Assembly: GCA_030549495.1 (NCBI GenBank)
Contig: JAUIRK010001039.1
Span: forward strand, 496,001-560,000
Source: Nectonema munidae
Lineage: Eukaryota; Nematomorpha; Nectonematoida; Nectonematidae
DNA length: 64,000 nucleotides
Direction: 5' to 3'
The position numbers were made by a program, and so were the translations under genes. Of the stretch, positions 33,917 through 44,112 are shown piece after piece; within the stretch, counting starts at the first letter, position 1, and each line of letters begins with the position of its first letter. The notes beneath the pieces are model-generated. The model saw nothing but the letters and a program-made list of their open reading frames with translations, had not been told where the DNA came from and did no database searches.

Positions 33917-36087
33917 TAGGGTTACCAGATGAAAAAAAGAAAAAAGAGGACATAAAAATATTTTCAACGAAAAAAATCCGAACAAAACCGGACATGCTAA
34001 AGTAGGCAAAATTAAAAAAAAATTTATTTTGCAGAGAAAATCAATACTTGTCTGAAGAAGATATACTTTTTAAAAGGTCTTGATTCTTCAGAAGATACCT
34101 ATAAAACTCAGCACAAGTTAACTTTTTGAAATTATAATTTATGATAAGAAGACTTCTTATAGTTTCAATTGATAAATTATTTCTCTTATCAGTCCATTGG
34201 TGCTCCATCATTGAAAAAATTCTTTCCAGATTTGAACTATGGGCTTGAATTGAAAAAACATATTGAACAATTATTGAAAGTTCGGAAAAATTTTCTTGTA
34301 TTTGATGTTTCTTGAAAAAGTTTAACCATTTTTCATTAGTTGATAAAGACAAAAACTTCGGCATTTTTATTTCTTCATTCAAAAATTTGGTTAATAATAC
34401 ATATTCGTCAAATAGCTTGGCATCATCAACTTTGATGTTGTTTTGGTCCAAAAATTTTAACGATTTTGAAATATCTTCCCATAGTATGTTTTTCTTAAGA
34501 GTCATCCATCGAAAAACTGCAAACTTTTTGAGCGAAGACAGCTATGACTCCAAACGCCTTCAGCATAAAATTTTTTAACATCCTTTTGAAATTTATTATA
34601 TGAAGTTTCGTAGCCCTCTTCAAGCTTTTTTTCCACCAAAACTTTAAGTTCTGAAGGTAAAAAGTTTTCATTTAAACGTTTCTCCAAAGATTCTAAAACT
34701 GCAGTGAAAATTTCATAGTTGTCAACAACAGTATTAGTAGATTTTTCTATTTTAGCAATGGAAGTATGAAATAAGTATGCTAAAGAACAAACCAGTTTCA
34801 AATAAATTTCGCTGAAAGGATGCCCAAAAAAATTGTTTAAAGCAGTGGGAGCATTGTTTTGAGATTGAAAATAAGACTTCAAAGCTTCAAACAAATCCAA
34901 AATTCTTTCAATAGCTGGAAACAAAGAAAGCCATCTTGTTTTACTGAAGGAGAGAATGTTTTTGAACTTCAAGTTTACAAATGAATAAAAATCTTTTAGG
35001 TTTTCAGTTCTTACAGTGTATGTATGAAAGTAATAAAATAACTTTGTTACAACTAATTAAATATCAATTTCTAAGGTATCTATAGCTTTATGAATAGCAT
35101 TGTTTAAAACATGCGCTGGGCATCCCAAAGAAACTTGATTAAAATTACTAAAATATCTTTGTAACTTGAAAAAACATTATTTTGGCCTTTATCATCTTTT
35201 TCTCCGAACATTGTATTGCAGTTATCGGCAGTAAAAGAAATACATTTTCTATTAATACTGAATTTTTCTAGTGTATCAACAATATAATTGAATAATGTTT
35301 CAGCCTTTTCATTTGGAAAATTTTGTATTTCAATTACTTTTGATACAATACCTTCTCCTTTCCAGTCAAAGTATTGAACAACCAATGGAACAACTTTTAA
35401 AGAATAATGATTGCTGATATCGACAGATATTCCATAAAACAATATTTCTTCTCTCATTATAGCATTCAAACTAACTTTTAAAATATGAGGAGCAAAAACT
35501 TTGTTAATGATGGCAGATGTTTTTGTTCTAGAGCAGGCTATACTTTTAGCCGTCTCGGCATCTGTAAAAAGTTGCTTCATCAATAAAGAAGTGCATTCCA
35601 TATTTCTAAAGTTACTTCCATGTTTAACACAATGATAAACCAAAGCTCCTTCAGCCGCGCATCTTAAATTTTGTATTTTATTATTTTTATCAATATAATC
35701 TGTCATTTTGATTTGAGTACTTGAACTTTGTAATGCGCTTTGGTGTTTAACTGTGTTGATGTGCTTTTCTATGTCACCAGCCCCCTTGTTGCTGATTGAA
35801 ATAAATGTTGAGTTTTGACACAATAAACATTCTACTTCACTTTTATTTTTTCCTTCTTTCAAAAATCCGTACTTTTTTGCAAGACTTTGATTAAAAATAC
35901 ACTTTCTTTTGGGCATCAGAAACTTGTTATAAAAGAAGAATATACGACATTTTATTTTCAGATTGGAAAAAATTGAAAAAATTAAATATCCGGACATTTT
36001 AAAGATCAAAAAATAACCGGACAGAATTATTTTTTCCTCGAAAAAACCCGGACAAATCCTGCTTTTTCCGGACGTCTGGTCACCCTA
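33917..36087 (-). mobile_element. hAT transposon with perfect 8-bp target duplication
   Basis: Ends are inverted: TAGGGTTACCAGATG on the left and, from the other strand, TAGGGTGACCAGACG on the right. Subterminal ccggaca/ccggacaaa motifs recur near both ends. Flanked by gcgtagac on both sides. Total 2171 bp, with an almost complete transposase on the - strand. The insertion splits a piggyBac relic between its KKWWWP block and the following FSFMLYK block. Confidence 0.92.
34041..36009 (-). pseudogene. hAT transposase, nearly full length, frameshifted
   Basis: Order of parts: N-terminal KYGFLKEGKNKSEVECLLCQ with a C..C..H..H BED-like finger; catalytic core with YGISVDISNHYSLKVVPL and CISFTADNCNTMFG; CPAHVLNNAIHKA-type segment at about 35112-35075; TRWLSLFPAIERILDLF; and C-terminal dimerisation motif SSNLERIFSMMEHQWTDKRN. 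The reading frame is broken near 35100 (stop or frame change), at about 34980 and at about 34503, where two open blocks overlap by a few bases. Long open stretches suggest fairly recent decay. Could be the source of non-autonomous copies with TAGGGTKACCAGA ends. Confidence 0.85.
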
Positions 36088-36095
36088 GCGTAGAC
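36088..36095. repeat. 8-bp target-site duplication (right) of hAT
   Basis: gcgtagac, identical to 33909-33916. Confidence 0.9.
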
Positions 36096-36164
36096 AAAAG
36101 TTTGGTGAAATGTGGCCACCACCACTTTTTCGACTTAATGTGGATTCATAAGTTTCTCGAGGCC

Positions 36165-37770
36165 CAACTGCACTACTTTTCGCGGACGATGGGTGTTCAG
36201 GATGGCAAAAAGGAGGTTCTCCTTAGGGCGCTTTCCTTCTGGCACAAAGAGTCGTCGAAGTACCCCCCCCCCCCCCTCCCGGATAGCGCCAGAAGATTAT
36301 GGGCATCCTCAACTATTATACGGCAACACTCCCAGGAAAATTTCGCATCATTTCGGCGCTGTATAATTGGGATGAGGCGCCCGAGCACAGCGAGCTGGTC
36401 CAGCTCGCCGTGCCTTACATCATGTCAACCATCGTCACCCCCTCCGTACCAGCAGATTCCGTCTACGTCAACGCCTCCTTGCAAGTCCTCGGATTTGTCA
36501 CTTCGAAGGGCCAGGTGGTTCACCAAGACTGGCATATTGCGGATTTGGAGGTTCTAGCAATAACTCTGGTACACTTCCTCTGGCCCAGCAGGAAGATTTA
36601 CTCCGATTCAATGGTCGCCATAGGCTGTATCCGAAAATTGGGCAGCAAGTCGTTCAAACAAGCCAGGATCCTCCTATGGTTCGAAGCATTCAGTGCCTGG
36701 ACAGATGCCCGCCGTAACGCCGTGGAACACGTCAAGTCGGAGGACAATCCTGCTGACGGCCCGTCACGCACGCTTCCAAAGAACCCGATCCACTCCTTGA
36801 AGATTTAGAATTGCACCATTGCCATGGATTCCATGGAATGGGTCACCTTCTTTGAAGCAATCTGGAGATCCTTCAGAGAAAAAACCAAAGATAGAATGGT
36901 GAGGTTCTTGCCTCTGGTGGCCTGAGCACTAGGGTGATTCCTAAGTGAGCACCCATCGTCGGCGGACGGAGGTGCAATTGGGCCCCGAGAAATCTTGGTT
37001 GTGGATTCCCCCTCCCCCTAAATCAAGAAGTCGTCCAGGTATAAGATAAAGCGAAATTGGGCACGCTGTTCCACTGGTAGTCTTTCCTTGAAAGTTCCTA
37101 GCAGACGTGCCACCACGCTTTGGAGGACTGCTGGGCTAAAGCACGCCCCCATTGGCAACCTGGTGAACTGCCAAGTTTTTCCCCCTAACTTGATACAAAA
37201 GCAGTTTCTCCATTCCTTCTGAATTCTAATGCCATAAAACGCATCTGTAAGATCGAGATGGGTGGCCCATTTGAATGAGAGCTAAACGTAGCGCAGCTGG
37301 AAGGGGGCCGTGAACTTGATAGCTGGCGTGACGAAGAGGTCCCGTGAAAAACCAAAGTCTGCCATCAAACGAGTCTTCCCGTTGGCCTTGGGAATCGAGA
37401 AGCACGGGGAGACTATTCTAGGGCGAATCGCTAGAATAGGAAGTCTCGGGAGAACCTCCTTTGTAAAGAACGATTTTTGCTCCTTAGGCGGTGCTGAGAA
37501 CCTGGCAAAGGAGCAAGGGGGTTTGCTTATGAGCCTGGGCAAGATTAAAAAATCTCTGGACAAGGATGCTAATTATGCCCTTGTGTCGTAGGTCAATTGG
37601 AGCCTTGAAAAGCGGGGCAGTGACCTGGAAAGTGGAACCCAGGACGGGGGTCCTGAACCTGGCTGAGGTGGTAAATGAGGAGAGCAGTTTCTTACATGAT
37701 GCGATGTCAATGATCGACTGGATCTGGTCCTCAGCAGGGTTTCTCGTCCGGGTCAAACGACATCACCTGC
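36165..37770. mobile_element. Fossil retroelement pieces (LTR- or DIRS-type), on both strands
   Basis: Distinctly G+C-richer than the surroundings. A reverse-transcriptase piece reads on the - strand at about 37560-37025 (motifs LDLTDAFYGI, LPMGACFSP, YLDDFL), and an RNase-H-like piece reads on the + strand at about 36300-36808 (ending NPADGPSR). Opposite orientations mean the element is rearranged as well as broken. Family between Ty3-like and DIRS-like is unresolved. An old fossil, sitting in the middle of a piggyBac relic. A poly-C run occurs at about 36263-36276. Confidence 0.6.
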
Positions 37771-38090
37771 GAGAAAATGGTTTTCCAAAAAAAATCTGTT
37801 TTTTTGTTAAAAAATTAATTGCTTCTTCATTTTCTTTTTCTATTTTTTTGCCTGGATTATTGAGTCATCTCCATCTTCGCAGGTAACATGAACACCATAA
37901 ACTTTGACTTCTTTTACTATTCCATACTTTTTAGCAGAATTGTGAGACTTTCCAAAACGATTATAACTTCATCTTTCTTTCAAAGGAACTTTCATATCAT
38001 CAAAAAGAAAAGCTTTTGCACTAACCAAATCACCTTTACGATACATAATATTACTAACAACTTGGTATTAAAATCAAGAGCAGCAAGCTA

Positions 38091-39540
38091 CAAAAAATCA
38101 GTAAAGTTTTATAAAAGACAACACACATTGAATCATCAATCAACTGATGTATATCAGTGAGTTGTGCACACATGTGTACACCTTGTGTGCACATTTGTGA
38201 ACAATTAATTTTTCTTTAGAGTGAATGAGAGCAACTTTAATGTTTAAATTAATTGGGCATTATATCGTGTTATATAGCTCTTTAGCTAAACATAAATACT
38301 AAAAAAAAGGAAAAAATATTTTTGAAAACCTTTCATTTTATCAAAGCATTTCTGCAACTATTTAAAGATAGAAACTTTAATAAGTTTTTGAGCCTAAGAG
38401 TAACATAAAAGCAAGTATTATATTTATTTTTTTTCTTTCTTTTTGTGATAGTGAAGGAACAGAATAAAAATTAGAAAAACATTTAAAAACTGTTTTGATT
38501 TTTTTTGAAGGCTAAATTTTGATGTTATTTTTATGTACACATATGTGAACACTAGGATATAATGGATTAATCAAATAGATATAAAATTATATTAATTAAA
38601 TTAATAAAAAAATTAATCACACTTTCTAACTAATTTACAAAAGGGCGGTCTGACCAAAATTGCACTAACGAATTAGTAAATTTACCAGTTTGAAAGTGTA
38701 ACTTATCAGCAAAATTATTTAAAAGTAATTCCACTTTTTTTATTCTTTCTTTATTAACAACCACTTATGATTAAACAATTACTTTGCTGTCTGTTTAACA
38801 TTCTGCGAAAATGTTGTCCGACTAAATATCCATTGGACAAAGCGATGATATGTCTGTTCGGAGAACTTGCGGGCAACGAAACGTCCGGTCACATTATTTT
38901 TATGGTACACGATTGAGATAACGCAAATATCAATGTAGCCATCAAGAGAGGAAAAAAGCTGTCAGGAAGAAATCATCTCGCTGAAAGCACCATCCTTCAC
39001 GTGTTCAGCAACACTGAGTGCAGAAGAGCAACACACACTCACATGGTCGTTACTACGAAAGCTTTGATAGCATCTCACATTTACGGTATTTGATAACTAA
39101 AAGTATTCAGTCCTAAACTATTGTTTCTTCTGAAATTTTATACTCGGTTATATAGTGCTGAATCGATGATTCCTTAATTCAACAAAAATGTCTGAGAAAC
39201 CAACAGTGTAGGGTAACCTAGGTCTGACTCTAGTACTAGATTATGGTAAAGACGATTGACTCTTACTTTGACTAACCTTTTTTGAATCTTCTGTATGATG
39301 GTTTGAGAATTCTGCTTTTATCGAGAGCAATTTTCCTTTTTTAAAAATCAAGTGATAGAAGATCATCTTTTTGCATCATTTTTCTTTTATTTTTTGATGA
39401 AAATATATTTCAAAGTATTAGAATCTTATTGTTACTATATTTGTTTGGCAAATGAGTCATTTGTTTATATATAGAGGATACAGATCATATATTATTTGTT
39501 AAAAGTAATTTGGGATTATATTATTTATTTAAGAAGGTTA
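38091..39540. other. Intergenic; ends of piggyBac relic
   Basis: Contains gtgtacac-type repeats at 38164-38202 and 38534-38557. The rest is A+T-rich with no recognised feature. Confidence 0.35.
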
Positions 39541-39559
39541 ATTATCATCATCTTCCATT

Positions 39560-39822
39560 TGCCCATATGAGCAAAAGCAAAGCTTAGTCTTCATGCCAGC
39601 TAGCCAGAGTCGATCAGTCGTCTGCAGATTTTTCTCATCTGTGATTCTTCAATCTTGAGGGCTCTCTTCTTCATGACTTATTTTACGATTTCTTGCCACG
39701 TCTTCTTTGGTCTTCCTCTCTTCTAATTAAACTTTTAAAATCCATTCTCTCAAGATGAAGCAGCCATCGCAGTGATTATTCTTTCGTGTGTCTTTTCATA
39801 CCTTCAATCTTCGTTGTCAACC
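39560..39822 (-). mobile_element. LINE 3' fragment (end of reverse-transcriptase ORF)
   Basis: On the - strand, HTKE then SLRWLLHLERMDFKSL (about 39795-39740) followed in a shifted frame by KRGRPKKTWQEIVK (about 39730-39690), the C-terminal 'RW.GH.ERMD ... RGRPKKTW' signature of non-LTR retrotransposons. At least one frameshift and a stop. The part from about 39740 is duplicated at 53459. Confidence 0.65.
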
Positions 39823-39887
39823 CGTTAACGATCAGACGATAGTATATAATAGTATAGTTGATTTGTATAAAAGTAGAGGATCATATA

Positions 39888-42002
39888 CAGTCAAACCTGT
39901 CTATAATGGTCACGTAAGGGACCAGAAGAAAGTGACCACTATAGACAGTTGGCCCTTCTGTGGAGGTTTAAATTTTTCTCATATAAGTGGGCGAGGCTTA
40001 GTGCGTGCATACAATGTTATACTATATAGTGTATATAATTGGGTTATAAAAGTTTACAACAAATATATCCTGCAGTGAGTGTCAATTTTTTATCCATAAA
40101 TTTATTAATATCAAGAACATGTGAGTATTTATGACAAAAGGTATTTTCTTCAAATCACATGTATTATGCTTTTGGTTTAAAAAATCCAAGTATAGTTGTT
40201 TGTTTTGACTGAGCAACCCTTTCCATGCATTTTTTGTCCAGTACATCTTCAATATTTGCAATAGAAGCCATCAAGTCAGACAAACCATGGCGTAAAATAA
40301 ATTCTTTTAAATTTGACACTACTGCCAGCGCTTCATTGAAATTGTTGATTGCTGTTTGTTCAACTTCTGGTGTGTTTTCGTCATCACTTTCTTCTGCTGC
40401 TGCATTATCTTCAAGGTGTTGTAAAATGTTAACAGCATGCTCATCCCAGTTGCGCTCTTCTGTGTTGCATGTGGCCAACTCCTCTTCGATGCTGATAACC
40501 TCCTCCAAACAGTAGCCAAATAACTCACGGGACAGCTGATTAAGGTGAATAAACTCCATGGACTCATCATCATCATCATTTTCACTTTCATTAACCACAT
40601 TATCTGCAAAATTAAAGGATTATGCAAGCATATGGCAAAAAAATTACCAATGCACCCACCATGAATTTCTTCATTTTTGAAACCACACTGATTAAAACAC
40701 TTTTTAATCGTCAAGGGCTTCAAATCATTCCAGGATTGGTTGATCCATAACACCGTATCTAGGATGTTGATTTCCTTGACTAATTGACTACCATATTTTG
40801 TCTTATCTTCATCCACCCGTTGAATAATTCGTCGAATCTGACGCTTTCGGTACTTTAACTTCGTCGTCTGGATAATTCCCTGATCCATTGGCTGAGATTT
40901 TGACGTGGTGTTGGGTGGGAAAAATATTAGCTTAACGTTCTTCAAACAAATATTCGGGTGCGATGGTGCATTGTCGAGAAATAACAAAACCTTACGACCT
41001 TGACGACGCATTTTCCGGTCGAACTTTTGGAGCCAGTCTTCGAAAATTTGTGAGTTCATCCATGCCTTTCTATTTGCGTAATAGCTGACAGGTAACTTCA
41101 TGACATCAATATTTTTGAAAGACCTTGGTTTTGCAGACTTTCCAATTACCAAATGTTTCTCATAACATGAGAGTCAGTCTCTCTTTCGATTTCTTGCCAC
41201 CTCTGCACGCTTCACCTTTCACAAATAAAGTTTGGTTTGCCGGTGCACGGTAGAAAAGGCTAGTCTCGTCGAGGTTGTATACATCTCTTTGGTCATAGCT
41301 TTCCAGTAGCAACGGTAACTTTTCATTCCATTCTTTCATTACATAGTCACTGACATCGCCGCTTTCACCAGTCATTGTACTAAAATCTTTAAACCATTCC
41401 CATGTCAGTTTGTTGATTTCTTCATTCCCAGTCTTTCTTAACTTGCGCTTACGATCCCCTAGTGCGTTATCTTCAAATTCTTGTAGAATCTCGGCTTTTC
41501 TTTTTAAAATATTCGATATTTGTGTGCGACCAACACCAAACAGATCCGCAAGTTTACGCGATCCAATGGAGCCGCTACTTGCGTCAAAAAGCTGAATCTT
41601 TTCGATCTTCTGTGACAATGAGAGAGTCTTCCTAATATTCTTCGCCATAGAGATAATTCGAGGTTGTATGTATGATGTCAGGGCATAAAATAATGTATTC
41701 TAACGTTAAACCATCGCTAGATGCTATTTGTTACAGCCTATTCTAAATTTAATTATCAATGCATTGTTTTGTTTTACTGCGTGTACATGTAACACTCTCA
41801 ACCTTTTGTTCTTTAATGAACAACACCAACAATAAACAGTTGCCCGAATGCAATGAACAAGCAGAATCTGACCACTATAGACAGATAGCTACGTTGACCT
41901 TAGGGTGACATTAACACGGGAAATTGAGCGGGACTGCCACAACGTGGCCACTATGGGGAAGTGGCCGTTCTCTCAAGGTGACCGCTAAGGCAGGTTTGAC
42001 TG
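39888..42002 (-). mobile_element. Tigger-like (pogo family) DNA transposon, 2115 bp
   Basis: Inverted ends: CAGTCAAACCTGTCTATAAT on the left and, from the other strand, CAGTCAAACCTGCCTTAGCG on the right, with further internal copies of gaccactatagacag on both sides. TA duplicates flank it (39886-39887, 42003-42004), as expected for pogo/Tigger. Encodes a transposase on the - strand. Inserted within a small MITE. Confidence 0.93.
40164..41648 (-). pseudogene. Tigger/pogo transposase with a 56-nt intron and a PIP-box-like tail
   Basis: Start MAKNIRKTLSLSQKIEKIQL; N-terminal CENP-B-type helix-turn-helix (SRKLADLFGVGRTQISNILK). Catalytic triad motifs present: VYNLDETSLFYRAP, LLFLDNAPSHP and NTTSKSQPMDQGII. 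Compared with the family, most of the second (CENPB-type) DNA-binding domain is missing: KLTWEWFKDF runs almost directly into GESGDVSD. A small deletion/frameshift lies at 41152-41165 between KERLTLML and EKHLVIGKSAKPR. An intron with GT/AG at 40659-40604 (56 nt) joins EEIH to DNVVNESEN in frame. The last residues, KQTTILGFFKPKA, match the PCNA-interaction consensus Q..(I/L/M)..FF. Few lesions suggest a fairly young copy. Confidence 0.88.
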
Positions 42003-42149
42003 TATTTATAAAATCGACTCTGATCGTTAACCGGTTAACACAGATATTGAAATCTTGCCATTGACTGTCTTGTCACACATCAATCTCATTTCTGTTGTTA
42101 GCATACGCCTGATGTCCACATATTTCATTATTCAGCACCATAGCACATT

Positions 42150-42243
42150 TTTCGCCATGCAACCCATCATCATGGACTCCACCACCCTTAATAACGCGAC
42201 TCTGTATGGATGGCGTCAACTCTCACTAATACCAAAAAGTAAT
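42150..42243 (+). repeat. Copy of a CNOT3 3'-UTR segment
   Basis: Matches 32179-32273 at about 90% or better, from ttttcgccatgcaaccc to accaaaaagtaat. It directly follows the LINE/MITE unit whose sibling at 53.46 kb ends exactly where this begins, so it is a separate insertion or junction. Confidence 0.8.
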
Positions 42244-42640
42244 CACCCAGGTAAGAAAATTCGTTGACCACTTCTCACAACTCTCCCTCCACACATGGAA
42301 CAGTGGTCAATACTGCTGACCCCCCCCCCCTTCAATCCTTTGCTATCTAGTGCTTCCTTCCATTTGGCGTACTTAACTTCCCAACTACTTCGCAATGCAT
42401 CGATGAAAATTGCAACAAGCACTGACCCATGATGAAACCCGAACTTCACTAAATACCATTTTGACAATTCACCTTCAATTTGCACCGCCGTCTCCACTGC
42501 TGTGTACATCTCAATCACAGCTCTCACTTCATTTCCCAGCACACCCTTTTACCTCAGTGTCTACCAAATCATCTCTCTTGGAACGCCATGAAAAGAATCC
42601 ACTAGATCAATAAACACTATAAATAAATCCTTTGCACCTC
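42243..42640 (-). mobile_element. LINE reverse-transcriptase fragment
   Basis: The - strand encodes LVDSFHGVPREMIW, then EMYTAVETAVQIEGELSKWY and VKFGFHHGSVLVAIFIDAL, corresponding to the VDLEKAFDRVPRE ... VGVHQGSVLSPLLF region of LINE reverse transcriptases (fingers/palm). The fragment is out of frame near 42545 and ends before the YADD motif. Likely from the same kind of LINE as 39560-39822 (inference from shared family style). Confidence 0.7.
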
Positions 42641-42924
42641 TTGCATATTTCTCCATCAACTTCTAATTGTAGCCCCCATTTGCTTTCTTTTCATGCATTG
42701 CTTTTGCAATTCCCTTTTTCCATTGTTTCTGTAAGCTACATATACTTTCTATGTAGCATTCCTAATTAAAGAATAAAAGTTGGTTCGATTTATTTCAGTG
42801 ACAGCAGCTAAAAGATTTTCTCAAACTGTCATCTGGCCAATTGTCAACAGGCATGGTCCATATCAAATGGATTGCTTACGTGGATTGACTACTCTCTACC
42901 GAAACACTCTGTTGCTAAAAATTA

Positions 42925-43251
42925 GAGGGGTATCGGATGTGAAATTTTATGTATCCGCGGATATCGAATTTGTCATCCTAGCAGATGCGTATGTCAGAAT
43001 TAATCTTTTTAGCGGATGAGGATATCACGGTAGCTATTCTAAGCAAACACACGTTTTATACTTCTCAAAAATTTAGAGAGATATTTAGATACATTTTTTA
43101 AATTTTTGGTTAAAGTAAACATTCAAAAATTCCGAAAAAAAACTTTCCCGTATAAAAAAATGTTTGAAAATTTGGAATGCCGATGCTGAGACTTAAATTA
43201 TCCGCGGATGAGAATATTAATGTAATTTTTTGCGGATATTCGATACATCTC
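42925..43251. repeat. MITE with GAGRKGTATCG ends
   Basis: Left end gaggggtatcggatgtgaaa and, from the other strand, right end gagatgtatcgaatatccgc; both lead inward to atccgcggat. No coding capacity. Superfamily uncertain. Confidence 0.5.
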
Positions 43252-44112
43252 AACTTAAAATCTATATTAAATACTAAAATTTTTAGCAGCAAATGTTACC
43301 AAAAGAGATTACTAATATAAAAAAGCAGGCAAACATCTTATATAATCTTCATAGTATAATTAGTCAGGAAAGTATTTTCTTTTAAAATATATTTAAGACT
43401 TTGGGATATGAATTGAAGTCGTGCATTTAAATTTGGCCTCCTTTTAAATAGAAATTAAAAAATGTTTGGAAGAAAATTTGCTACAAACCAAAACTTTGCT
43501 ATTCCATTCCCTGAGTTACGCGATAAATTGCATGATAATTTGTAATAAATTATTGTTTAAATTATATTTAGCAAATATAATCGAGGCATTTATCATAACT
43601 TGTGTTCGTTGTTGAACAAAATACACTCCCGTGGGCTTTCAGGCCCTCTAGGAAAATATGTTATATAGTTATGTGCTATCAAAATATTTTCCTCTTCTGA
43701 AAAATTTGCCGTCCCTTGTTCAAATTCATGCCTACACTACCACCTATGATTAAATATGGACTGACCATTATATCAAATGAACGCGAAATTAATTAGATTT
43801 CGAATATTCATTTAAAGACTTCGCTTTATTCCTATACTGTAACCGTTTATCGTTCTGGTCCTAAAAATAGAGTAGAAAAAAGTTTTATAAGAGTAAGAAA
43901 ATAGATGCATTGAAATTTTATATAATTTTTGGTAAATATAATCATTTAAGTATAAATATATTTATGCTTTTTTTCGGTTAAAAAAGAAGTAAAAAATAGA
44001 TTTTTCATCAAAAGATAATACATAAAATAAAAAAATCCAAACGAACCTCCTTTAAAATCAATCAAGTGAATAATCAATAAAATAAATCACGATTTTTGAA
44101 ATAGGAAGTGAA
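43252..44112. other. Intergenic/GMDS 3' flank, nothing recognised
   Basis: A+T-rich; would include the GMDS 3' untranslated region. No clear AATAAA on the - strand close to the stop. Confidence 0.35.

Larger units (their letters stand above)
33573..38090 (-). mobile_element. piggyBac-like element, interrupted by a hAT and by retroelement pieces
   Basis: On the - strand the C-terminal part reads KSKKWWWPHFTKLL (36140-36096), continues across the hAT insertion with TFSFMLYKMANDNKGHDLLW (33903-33845), and ends with a zinc-finger tail of the C..C..C..C..H type (CAVSSCARRTRVICETCDVA, about 33686) closing at 33573. This is the standard piggyBac C-terminus (WW followed by the N/Y region, then RING-like finger). 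A probable N-terminus of the same element is at about 38060-37850 (MYRKGDLVSAKAFLFDDMKV, then KYGIVKEVKVYGVHVTCEDG). The catalytic core in between is gone, replaced by unrelated retroelement sequence. The link between N- and C-terminal parts is inference. Confidence 0.6.
39823..42037. repeat. MITE family B copy split by a Tigger-like transposon
   Basis: Left end aacccgttaacgatcagacg at 39823 and right end tctgatcgttaaccggtta ending near 42037; the uninterrupted sibling is at 53544-53651. The two halves flank the 2115-bp pogo-family element at 39888-42002. Confidence 0.85.

Noticed and set aside
42055-42267. 70-codon + strand frame considered as a first exon (MQPIIMDSTTLNNATLYGW then a gtaag donor)
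   Set aside because: The segment is a copy of the CNOT3 3' UTR, where the equivalent frame is interrupted differently; no downstream exon was found.
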